DNA of 32,359 bases, from the NCBI GenBank assembly GCA_004214065.1, contig SGZM01000011.1, forward strand, positions 1-32,359, given 5' to 3'. The notes beneath the pieces were generated by a model. That model was not told the origin of the DNA and ran no database searches. It saw only the letters and a program-made list of their open reading frames with translations. This stretch comes from Gammaproteobacteria bacterium (GTDB taxonomy: Bacteria > Pseudomonadota > Gammaproteobacteria > Magnimaribacterales > Magnimaribacteraceae). Made by a program: the position numbers and the translations under genes. This document shows, piece after piece, positions 25,747 through 32,359 of the stretch (position 1 is the stretch's first letter; every line of letters begins with the position of its first letter).

Positions 25747-26328
25747 CTCACTTAACATGTGACCCATATATTCTGCTTTTATCTTAAGGTAATCTTCATT
25801 ATGTTTATTAGGCTCAATCTCAATTGAAACCCTTTCTGTAACTTCGATACCAACCTCTTCCAAGCCTTTTATTTTTGCTGGATTATTAGTCATTAATCGA
25901 ACAGAAGAGATTCCAATCGAAGCTAATATCTCTTTACAATAAGAATAGTCTCTTTCATCGGCAGCAAAACCTAATGCCTCATTCGCCTCAATTGTGTTTA
26001 AACCTTTATCTTGCAATTCATATGCTCTTATTTTATTTACAAGTCCTATGCCTCTTCCTTCCTGGGCCATATAAATGATCATCCCACAACCTTCTCTAGC
26101 AATAGCCTCCATAGCTTTAGCAAGTTGAGATCCACAATCACATTTAAGACTGTAAAGGGCATCTCCGGTTAAGCATTGAGAGTGGATTCTAAGAAGCGAA
26201 TTTTCGTTTAACTCTCCTAGGTATAAAAGCAAGTGCTCCTCTCCTAGCGTTTCATCTTCATAAGCAATAACAGAAAAGTCTCCCCAGTGAGTTGGTAATT
26301 TTGCTTTAGCTATTTTTTGTATCGTCAT
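25738..26328 (-). CDS. ribA: GTP cyclohydrolase II
   Basis: RibA opens GTP to start riboflavin synthesis. The 196 residues include the zinc cysteines C52, C63 and C65 (QCLTGDALYSLKCDCGSQL), the substrate segment YMAQEGRGIGLVNKIRAYEL, ANEALGFAADERDY, and VRLMTNNPAKIKGLEEVG. It is a stand-alone cyclohydrolase, not the RibBA fusion. The ATG lacks a recognisable Shine-Dalgarno; the coding strand even shows CTCCTTT just upstream. It follows pgpA by 38 bases and overlaps dxs tail-to-tail by 9 bases. The dxs-ribA-pgpA-thiL neighbourhood resembles Pseudomonas. Confidence 0.97.
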   Translation of the reverse strand: MTIQKIAKAKLPTHWGDFSVIAYEDETLGEEHLLLYLGELNENSLLRIHSQCLTGDALYSLKCDCGSQLAKAMEAIAREGCGMIIYMAQEGRGIGLVNKIRAYELQDKGLNTIEANEALGFAADERDYSYCKEILASIGISSVRLMTNNPAKIKGLEEVGIEVTERVSIEIEPNKHNEDYLKIKAEYMGHMLSESD

Positions 26329-26366
26329 GATTTAAAGGAGCGTATTCTATAGTAGAAATTAGATAT

Positions 26367-26843
26367 CTACTGAAAAAAAGTTGATAAAAATATAACCAAA
26401 ATGGCAGAATAAATTCCTGCAATCACATCATCCATCATCACATTAAAAGCTCCATGTTTTTTATCAAAAAACTTTATGCCTATTGGTTTCCATATATCAA
26501 ACAAGCGAAATAAAAAGAAAGACACAAAAAGCCATTGAAAAGAATTTTCTAGGAATGGTAAAGGCAAACAAGCTATCCACATTCCAACAAACTCATCCCA
26601 AACATAACTGCCAGGATCATTTTCCTCTTCAACTGTTCTGGGGTAAATATATAGTCCTAATAGAAAAGAGATCACTATAAATAAGAGAAAGAAAAAACTA
26701 TCTATCCAAGTAACTAATAAGCCTGAAAGTAGAAAGTAATAAATTGCTAATGCAAGAATACTTCCGGCTGTACCTGGTGCAACCGGAGATAACCCGGAGC
26801 CAAATCCTAAAGATAGCCATGAAAGAGGATTTCTAAGATTCAT
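26367..26843 (-). CDS. pgpA: Phosphatidylglycerophosphatase A
   Basis: PgpA is an inner-membrane enzyme that removes phosphate from phosphatidylglycerol phosphate to give phosphatidylglycerol. The 158-residue protein has about four hydrophobic segments and the family blocks GFGSGLSPVAPGTAGS, DPGSYVWDEFVGMWIA, FRLFDIWKPIGIKFFD and NVMMDDVIAGIYSA. The Asp/Glu residues in these blocks probably bind Mg. It starts 1 base after the thiL stop, as in many gammaproteobacteria where thiL-pgpA are paired. No anomalies in length or motifs. Confidence 0.96.
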   Translation of the reverse strand: MNLRNPLSWLSLGFGSGLSPVAPGTAGSILALAIYYFLLSGLLVTWIDSFFFLLFIVISFLLGLYIYPRTVEEENDPGSYVWDEFVGMWIACLPLPFLENSFQWLFVSFFLFRLFDIWKPIGIKFFDKKHGAFNVMMDDVIAGIYSAILVIFLSTFFQ

Positions 26844-26844
26844 T

Positions 26845-27771
26845 TTAAAAATGCTTATACCCTGAATTTAATTTGATTCTTGTATGTGATTCACCATATA
26901 GAACTAATTCTTTAGAAGACGTTGTTTTTCCTATAAGGGTAATTGGAATATCTAATTTTTTAGAAATATTCATTATCTGTTCATGCTTATCTTTATCTGC
27001 AGTAAAACATAATTCGTAATCATCACCAGAATTTATAAGTTCTAAAGACTTTTCTGTAATTGATGTTGGAATCTTATCAAGAAAAATTTCTGCGCCTATA
27101 TCGCTGGCCTTACAAATTAGATTAACGTCTTGGAGCAAGCCATCAGAAATATCAATTGCGGCACTTGCAATATTGGCCAGCTCTAATCCCAGATCTATCT
27201 TTGCTTTAGGCCTAAGATAAGCAAGACTATTAGAAGTTAAAGCTTCGGCTTCTTGCAATTCATTTAAGCCAAGGTAAGCTTTACCAATAATTCCGCTTAC
27301 AAATATCAATTGATCTACTTTGGCATTAGATCTCAAAATTGCCTTTCCAGAGTCTACTTCTCCCATCACTTGAACCGTAATAGACAGATTACCTTTTGTA
27401 GTATCACCTCCAATGAGTGGGATCCTATATTCTTCAGAGAATGTATGAAGCCCTTGAGCGTAACCTTTCAGCCAATTTTCATCTACTTCCGGGATAGTTA
27501 AGGCTATGGAATACCATTTTGGCCTAGCTCCGCAAGCAGCCAAATCACTCAAAGCTACAGCACAAGACCTATAAGCAATGTCTTCAGAAGACATAGTATC
27601 TGAAAAATGGACTCCTTCTATTGAAGTGTCTAAGGAATTTATTTGCTGAGTGTTATTGGCTGGCGATATAACGGAGGCGTCATCACCTATTGAGTTATCT
27701 ACATTGTGCTCGGCCAAATAGGCCGAGCCAATGTTAGAGAAATATTTTTGAATTAATAAATATTCGTCCAA
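26845..27771 (-). CDS. thiL: Thiamine-monophosphate kinase
   Basis: ThiL phosphorylates thiamine monophosphate to thiamine diphosphate. From the proposed TTG start it has 308 residues, beginning (M)DEYLLIQKYFSNIG like other ThiL proteins. Motifs are SIGDDASVI, the metal-binding SLDTSIEGVHF, AVALSDLAACGA, LIGGDTTKG, AAIDISDGLLQD and NSGDDYELCF. The frame is open to ATG 27867, which would add 32 unconserved residues and overlap the thiolase by 71 bases. The TTG at 27771 has AAGGA 7 bases upstream, so I prefer it. It is followed by pgpA after 1 base. In Pseudomonas, nusB and ribH lie upstream; here a thiolase takes that place. Confidence 0.93.
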   Translation of the reverse strand: MDEYLLIQKYFSNIGSAYLAEHNVDNSIGDDASVISPANNTQQINSLDTSIEGVHFSDTMSSEDIAYRSCAVALSDLAACGARPKWYSIALTIPEVDENWLKGYAQGLHTFSEEYRIPLIGGDTTKGNLSITVQVMGEVDSGKAILRSNAKVDQLIFVSGIIGKAYLGLNELQEAEALTSNSLAYLRPKAKIDLGLELANIASAAIDISDGLLQDVNLICKASDIGAEIFLDKIPTSITEKSLELINSGDDYELCFTADKDKHEQIMNISKKLDIPITLIGKTTSSKELVLYGESHTRIKLNSGYKHF

Positions 27772-27778
27772 GGCTTTA

Positions 27779-27783
27779 TCCTT
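27779..27783 (-). promoter_or_regulatory. Ribosome binding site for thiL
   Basis: AAGGA on the minus strand lies 7 bases before TTG 27771 and 13 bases after the thiolase stop. It supports the internal TTG as the thiL start instead of ATG 27867, which lies inside the thiolase gene. Confidence 0.6.
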
Positions 27784-27796
27784 AGACAATTCTTTA

Positions 27797-28990
27797 TTAC
27801 TCAGGGATGGACTCGAATAATCCAGTAGCTCCCATTCCGCCACCGACGCACATAGTAACGATTCCATACTTGCCGCCAGTTCTTCTTAACTCTCTGGTTA
27901 AATGTCCTACCTGTCTTGAACCAGTCATACCAAAAGGGTGACCGATAGCTATTGAACCGCCATTAACATTCAATTTTTCTGTTGGCAGGTTAAGTTGATC
28001 TCTTATGTAAACTACTTGAGAAGCAAAAGCCTCATTGAGTTCCCATAAATCAATATCGTCTACAGTAAGACCAGCTGATTCTAAAAGTTTTGGTATAGAA
28101 TATATCGGACCAATTCCCATTTCATCAGGCTGACAACCTACAGTTGTAAAACCTCTAAAGTAAGCTAAAGGTTTAAGTCCTAGCTCGTTAGCTTTTTCTT
28201 CACTCATGATAAGAGTAACTGACGCTCCATCAGATAACTGAGAAGAATTTCCAGCAGTAACAGAACCGCTCTCAGGATTGAAAACAGGATTAAGGCTTGA
28301 AAGGCCATCAAGAGTAGTTTCTGGTCTGTTGCAATCATCTCTATCAACAGTAACATCAACTTCTTTTTCTGCACCAGTTTCTTTATTCTTTAGAATCATT
28401 TTAGTATCCATTGGAATGATCTCATCGTCATAAATACCGGCATCTTGTGCTGCGGCACATCTTTGTTGGCTAGATAATGCATACTCGTCTTGAGCTTCTC
28501 TAGAAACATTGTATCTATCAGCAACAGCTTCAGCAGTTGTTCCCATCGCATGGTAAATACCCGGAACTTCTTCAGCCAGCTTTTCGTTTACATACATATG
28601 CATATTACCCTTGCCTTGAGTAGTGCTTATAGACTCTACTCCACCAGCTATTATGCAATCATAGAAACCGCTTTGAATTTGAGTTGCCGCCATAGCTATT
28701 GAATTTAAACCTGAAGAGCAATAACGATTTATAGTTACTCCACCAGTTTCAATAGGAAGGTTTGAAAGTACAGCAACGTTTCTAGCTATATTGTGACCTT
28801 GCGCTCCTTCTGGGCTACCACAACCTAAAATGATGTCTTCAACCATAGAAGCTTCAACCTTAGGATTCCTTTCTAAAAGTGCATTTACAATATGAGCTGT
28901 CATATTGTCTGCACGAGTGTTGTTGAACCCACCACGAAAAGATTTCGCTAGTCCGGTTCTTACACTATCAACAATTACTGCATTACGCAT
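27797..28990 (-). CDS. Thiolase (acetyl-CoA acyltransferase)
   Basis: A 397-residue thiolase that either cleaves 3-ketoacyl-CoA in beta-oxidation or condenses acetyl-CoA. The acyl-accepting cysteine is C91 (NRYCSSGLNS). H351 (GHPFGMTG) and C381 (VTMCVGGGMGATG) complete the catalytic set; GHPFGMTG replaces the more common GHPIGATG. NEAFA is present in ELNEAFASQ. A strong AAGGAG ribosome site precedes ATG 28990 by 5 bases. The 80-base gap upstream suggests its own promoter. The nearby acyl-CoA dehydrogenase supports a degradative role, but no hydratase or hydroxyacyl dehydrogenase is in the window. Family firm; direction and chain length unknown. Confidence 0.94.
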   Translation of the reverse strand: MRNAVIVDSVRTGLAKSFRGGFNNTRADNMTAHIVNALLERNPKVEASMVEDIILGCGSPEGAQGHNIARNVAVLSNLPIETGGVTINRYCSSGLNSIAMAATQIQSGFYDCIIAGGVESISTTQGKGNMHMYVNEKLAEEVPGIYHAMGTTAEAVADRYNVSREAQDEYALSSQQRCAAAQDAGIYDDEIIPMDTKMILKNKETGAEKEVDVTVDRDDCNRPETTLDGLSSLNPVFNPESGSVTAGNSSQLSDGASVTLIMSEEKANELGLKPLAYFRGFTTVGCQPDEMGIGPIYSIPKLLESAGLTVDDIDLWELNEAFASQVVYIRDQLNLPTEKLNVNGGSIAIGHPFGMTGSRQVGHLTRELRRTGGKYGIVTMCVGGGMGATGLFESIPE

Positions 28991-29070
28991 ATATTCTCCT
29001 TTTTATAAAATCGGGCGTCAGATGTTAGGTTACTGAAACCCAATAAGCAAGTTAAATTAAAGCCACAAAA

Positions 29071-30129
29071 CTACATATTTGTGACAATTACCTCCTCTGA
29101 ACCTATAGGTAAAATTACCAATGTTCCGTCATCAACAAGAGTCCACTCTTTACGCACTTCATCGACTCCCCTTATAAACATAATTTCTTGAATATAATTT
29201 CTTGGGGCAGGTGTTAGATGATAAAAAACTAATTTTTTAACATTAGCCTTATTAGCTATCTCTGCAGCCTCTACTAAAGTAGTGTGATAAGTGGTTATGT
29301 CATCCAATACTGTTGCTAGCAGATCCGTACCGCGACTTCTTAGAGCCTCTTCCATAACAGCCAACATATGGTTAGCTTGGGCTTCGTGAAATAGGACATC
29401 AACATTCATTGAATTATCAATGACACTTTGGGTGTATGAAGTATCTCCCGTGATCACTAAAGATCTTCCTTTATATTCAAATTTAAACCCTAAAGCAGGT
29501 TCTATTGGTTCATGCACGACTCTAAATGCTGTTATTTTCAATTGACCATTATCAAATATCACTGGGTTGTTGAGGTCTATTACACTTGTGTCAAAACCTG
29601 CGTATTCCAAAGGAGCAATTGCATCACCATGATGCTCATTACGAAATACATAATCGTGTGCATAAGCCATCTCGATTCCTCTTGTGAACTGATCAACGCC
29701 TTCTGGACCATAGACTTTTAACTTTGAGCTGCGTTCACCTACAACCCAGGCATTCTGATGGAGACCAGGCAAGTCAGCAATATGATCTGAATGTAAGTGT
29801 GTAATTAAAACTGCCTGAATATCGCTAAAATCAATATTCCAACTTCTTAAATTTTGATTACTGCCATCACCTATATCTACTACAAATAGATCGTCTCCAG
29901 CAGCAACTAAAATACATGTTTCAGCCCTTCCTGGACTTGGTAGAGGTGACCTTGAACCACAAACTGCAGCGCTTAAAGCATCCTCTTTAGGTAGATTATC
30001 ACCAGCAGATCCTATGGCAGTAAATGCCGCCGCCAATATTCTATCTTGAACAGAAGGAACTTGAATGATTACCCAAGAAGCAATACCAAGGATTGATGAT
30101 GCGAGGAATATTCTTATTAATATTTTCAT
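29071..30129 (-). CDS. Membrane-anchored metallo-beta-lactamase-fold hydrolase
   Basis: This 352-residue protein begins with a signal or anchor helix (residues 3-23, ILIRIFLASSILGIASWVII), so the catalytic domain is probably periplasmic. The metal-binding motif HLHSDH gives H111, H113, D115 and H116. Further ligands are in VVHEP, ITGDTSY and FYHLTP. Spacing and the GSRSPLPSPGRAETC segment place it with the arylsulfatase/RNase Z-like branch (AtsA type, Pfam Lactamase_B_2-like), not with antibiotic beta-lactamases. It follows the acyl-CoA dehydrogenase by 5 bases and is probably co-transcribed with it. The substrate could be an ester, lactone or sulfate ester; I cannot choose. Confidence 0.9.
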   Translation of the reverse strand: MKILIRIFLASSILGIASWVIIQVPSVQDRILAAAFTAIGSAGDNLPKEDALSAAVCGSRSPLPSPGRAETCILVAAGDDLFVVDIGDGSNQNLRSWNIDFSDIQAVLITHLHSDHIADLPGLHQNAWVVGERSSKLKVYGPEGVDQFTRGIEMAYAHDYVFRNEHHGDAIAPLEYAGFDTSVIDLNNPVIFDNGQLKITAFRVVHEPIEPALGFKFEYKGRSLVITGDTSYTQSVIDNSMNVDVLFHEAQANHMLAVMEEALRSRGTDLLATVLDDITTYHTTLVEAAEIANKANVKKLVFYHLTPAPRNYIQEIMFIRGVDEVRKEWTLVDDGTLVILPIGSEEVIVTNM

Positions 30130-30134
30130 AATTT

Positions 30135-31331
30135 TTATAATCCCAGAACGGCTTTTGCCATAATATTTCTTTGAATTTCATTGCTACCTCCATAAATAGT
30201 AGTAGCTCGTAGATTTTGATATTTACCTGCAACAGCTCGGTAATCTTCGTCTCCAATTGGAGGTTCATTTGTACCAAGACTTGTATCTTGAAATGCAATT
30301 CCGTAATAACCAATTACCTCAAGGGTTAATTCAGAAATTTCTTGCTCAAGATCAGTGACTAATGTTTTCATCATGGAAGACTCTGGACCGGGGCTTTCGC
30401 CCCCTCTAAGAGAGCTTAAAATTCTTAATGAAGTGTATTGGATAGCTTTTGCTTTGATTTCTAGCTCATTCATTTTATTTGAATAAATACTGCTGAAATC
30501 ATCCTCTTGAAGTTGAGAAGATATTTTACTTACTAGTTTTTTTATAAATTTAATGTCAGATAAGCTTTTTGATCCTCCAACTCCACCACTCCTTTCAAAC
30601 TCCAGTAAGTACTTAGCCACAGCCCAGCCTTCGTTCTCTTCACCTATTCTATCTTTGACATTTGCTATAGCATCCGTAAAAACCACTTGGTTAAAATCGT
30701 GATCCTGGGCCATGGTTAGAATTGGTTCTACTTTAATACCGGGTTGATCCATATCTAACATTAAAAATGTGATCCCTTCTTGTTTCTTTCCGGTATTGTC
30801 AGTTCTAACTAAACAAAATATCTTATTGGCAAGATGGGCATGAGTAGTCCAAATTTTGGTACCGTTGATAATATACTTGTCTCCTTCTCTTATAGCTTTG
30901 CATTGCAAACTTGCCAAATCTGAACCTGCTCCTGGTTCACTATAGCCCTGACACCAATAGTCATCTCCATTGATAATTCTTGGAATATAGTAATCTTTTT
31001 GTTCTTTGGTACCCTTTCCTAATAAAAGCGGCCCAATCATGGCAAGGCCCATTGGAATTAAATTTGGCGCTCCCGCATTTGCACATTCTGAAGAGAAAAT
31101 GTATTTCTGAGTTTCATTCCAGTTCGTTCCTCCATACTCTTCTGGCCATGACGGAACGAGCCAACCTTTTTTAGCCAATTTAGATTGCCATTCCATAGCA
31201 ATCTCTTTCTCAGTGAAGACAGCAGAGGTCCGCTTGGCTGAATTAACTAATTCAGGAGTAAGTTCTTTATCCAGGAATTCTCTTACTTCATTTTGGAAAG
31301 CAATCTCTTCTTTAGAGAAATTTAGATTCAT
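30135..31331 (-). CDS. Acyl-CoA dehydrogenase
   Basis: A 398-residue FAD-dependent acyl-CoA dehydrogenase. Motifs are the N-terminal helical domain (residues 1-120), CQGYSEPGAGSDLASL and NGTKIWTTHAH for the FAD/substrate beta-domain, and TIYGGSNEIQRNIMAKAVLG at the C-terminus. The latter reads YGG where short- and medium-chain enzymes have YEG with the catalytic Glu. E246 in EFERSGG probably serves instead, as in isovaleryl-, long-chain and CaiA/FadE steroid-type enzymes. It lies 3 bases after the MDR reductase and 5 bases before the hydrolase gene, forming a three-gene unit. Substrate may be branched, long or ring-containing. Confidence 0.94.
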   Translation of the reverse strand: MNLNFSKEEIAFQNEVREFLDKELTPELVNSAKRTSAVFTEKEIAMEWQSKLAKKGWLVPSWPEEYGGTNWNETQKYIFSSECANAGAPNLIPMGLAMIGPLLLGKGTKEQKDYYIPRIINGDDYWCQGYSEPGAGSDLASLQCKAIREGDKYIINGTKIWTTHAHLANKIFCLVRTDNTGKKQEGITFLMLDMDQPGIKVEPILTMAQDHDFNQVVFTDAIANVKDRIGEENEGWAVAKYLLEFERSGGVGGSKSLSDIKFIKKLVSKISSQLQEDDFSSIYSNKMNELEIKAKAIQYTSLRILSSLRGGESPGPESSMMKTLVTDLEQEISELTLEVIGYYGIAFQDTSLGTNEPPIGDEDYRAVAGKYQNLRATTIYGGSNEIQRNIMAKAVLGL

Positions 31332-31334
31332 TCT

Positions 31335-32330
31335 TTATATATTAACTATTCTAGTACCTATATTGCCACCGGCTAATAAGTCAACAAATCCTTGAGGTGC
31401 CTTTTCAAGACCATCTAGCTCATCTTTTAGAACCTTTAGTTGCCCGCTATTGATCCATTCGAGTAAGTTATCAGTGGCTTCATCATACTTATCGGCATAA
31501 TCAAATACTAAAAAGCCTTGCATCCTGATACTTTTATTTACAAGCAGGCCTGGAATTCCCTTTGGGCCTGGTTCAGGAGTACTTGTGTCGTACTGAGAAA
31601 CGACTCCACAACAAGCTATGCGACCACCTGAATTTAATCTAAATAAGGCTGAGCCAAGAATCATGCCTCCAGTGTTATCAAAATAAACATCAGCTCCATC
31701 GGGTGTTGCATCTTTTAAATTCTGTCTGAAATTGGCATCCTTATAATTTACAGCTGCGTCAAAGCCTAAATCTTCTGTAAGTTTTTTACACTTTTCATCA
31801 CTGCCGCAGACACCTACAACCCTGCAGCCTTTGATTTTCGCTATTTGCCCAACCATATGCCCTACAGACCCTGCCGCAGCAGAAATCATCACCGTCTCGC
31901 CTGCTTGCGGTTGGCCAACTTCTAGTAAACCGAAGTATGCTGTCAGCCCGTTGATGCCAAGAGGACCTAAATATAGAGAAGGATCGATTCCTTCTCTCAA
32001 AAGAGTTAACGCTTCTTTCTTTTGGACTGAATATTCTTGCCAACCTGTCTGGGTAAGAACATTTCTGCCTAATGGATAATCGTCATCGTTACTTTCAATA
32101 ATTTCACCAATACCAGTGCAGTTCATGACAATACCTGTGGTAGGTGCACCAGCGTAACTTGCACTTCCTTGAAGCCCCGCCCTAGTACCTGCAGTTATGG
32201 CAAAAGAGATAGTTTTAACTTTGATTTCCTCCGAACTTGCTTTAGGCATTTCAGATTCAACCAGTTTGTAATTATTTTCTACGAGCTTCCCTTCTGGAAG
32301 GCTATCGATTAAGACTTGTTTATTTTTCAT
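31335..32330 (-). CDS. NADP-dependent MDR oxidoreductase, CurA/leukotriene B4 dehydrogenase type
   Basis: This 331-residue zinc-free medium-chain dehydrogenase/reductase typically reduces the carbon-carbon double bond of alpha,beta-unsaturated carbonyls. It has the N-terminal GroES-like domain, GPLGINGLTAYFGLLEVGQP, the nucleotide loop AAAGSVGHMVGQIAKIKG, YFDNTGG and GGRIACCGVVSQYD, with the C-terminal LDGLEKAPQGFVDLLAGGN. These match the YncB/CurA and prostaglandin reductase group. Zinc ligands of true alcohol dehydrogenases are absent. It starts 30 bases from the right edge and heads the unit with the acyl-CoA dehydrogenase and hydrolase. Substrate not predictable. Confidence 0.92.
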   Translation of the reverse strand: MKNKQVLIDSLPEGKLVENNYKLVESEMPKASSEEIKVKTISFAITAGTRAGLQGSASYAGAPTTGIVMNCTGIGEIIESNDDDYPLGRNVLTQTGWQEYSVQKKEALTLLREGIDPSLYLGPLGINGLTAYFGLLEVGQPQAGETVMISAAAGSVGHMVGQIAKIKGCRVVGVCGSDEKCKKLTEDLGFDAAVNYKDANFRQNLKDATPDGADVYFDNTGGMILGSALFRLNSGGRIACCGVVSQYDTSTPEPGPKGIPGLLVNKSIRMQGFLVFDYADKYDEATDNLLEWINSGQLKVLKDELDGLEKAPQGFVDLLAGGNIGTRIVNI

Positions 32331-32359
32331 TGTTAAATTTTAATTTAAAAGTGTGTCTC

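Noticed and set aside
1..32359. CRISPR arrays, tRNA/rRNA genes, insertion sequences, prophage or integron parts
   Set aside because: No direct-repeat arrays, no cloverleaf-like or rRNA segments and no transposase or integrase frames were seen; nearly all bases are in housekeeping or transport genes.

Overview
This window looks like a piece of a small, AT-rich, tightly packed gammaproteobacterial chromosome. The evidence is the gene order: hisC-pheA-serC-gyrA beside ubiG, a MupP-type phosphatase and yciK, and xseB-ispA-dxs beside ribA-pgpA-thiL, are arrangements I know from Pseudomonas and relatives. Very short gaps, stop/start overlaps, a TonB-dependent receptor, an RND pump and acyl-CoA/thiolase genes fit a marine oligotroph of the SAR86 type. 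That clade assignment is inference. I see no tRNA, rRNA, insertion sequence, prophage, integron or CRISPR array, and no gene-free stretch longer than about 160 bases.

Layout. Positions 1-5123 (minus strand) carry gyrA, serC, pheA and the start of hisC, packed as one likely operon for DNA supercoiling, serine/PLP and aromatic/histidine synthesis. Positions 5282-8076 (minus) carry a three-gene proton-translocating transhydrogenase (pntB, pntA2, pntA1). Positions 8130-10253 (plus) carry ubiG, a HAD phosphatase best matched to MupP, and a YciK-like short-chain dehydrogenase. Positions 10231-12389 (minus) carry rluB, scpB and scpA. NadE (12535-14166, minus) is divergent from a class I DAHP synthase (14299-15348, plus).

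The less ordinary part is 15402-22744 (plus). It holds an unrecognised protein with a winged-helix-like N-terminus and three DnaT-like domains spaced at exactly 73 residues, then an RND adaptor that lacks the usual alpha-helical hairpin, its RND pump, and a TonB-dependent receptor. A perfect 8-bp-arm dyad covers a possible promoter just before the adaptor.

Positions 22755-25746 (plus) carry xseB-ispA-dxs (isoprenoid precursors). Convergent to them on the minus strand are ribA, pgpA, thiL and a thiolase, then a three-gene group of a membrane-anchored metallo-beta-lactamase-fold hydrolase, an acyl-CoA dehydrogenase and a zinc-free NADPH reductase of the MDR family (29071-32330).

Metabolically, the window links chorismate entry (DAHP synthase) and exit (PheA), NAD synthesis with NADPH balance (NadE, Pnt), DXS with its ThDP cofactor route (ThiL), and ubiquinone with its isoprenoid precursors (UbiG, IspA/DXS). 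The most promising leads for new biology are the triple DnaT-domain protein and the hairpin-less RND system with its neighbouring receptor.
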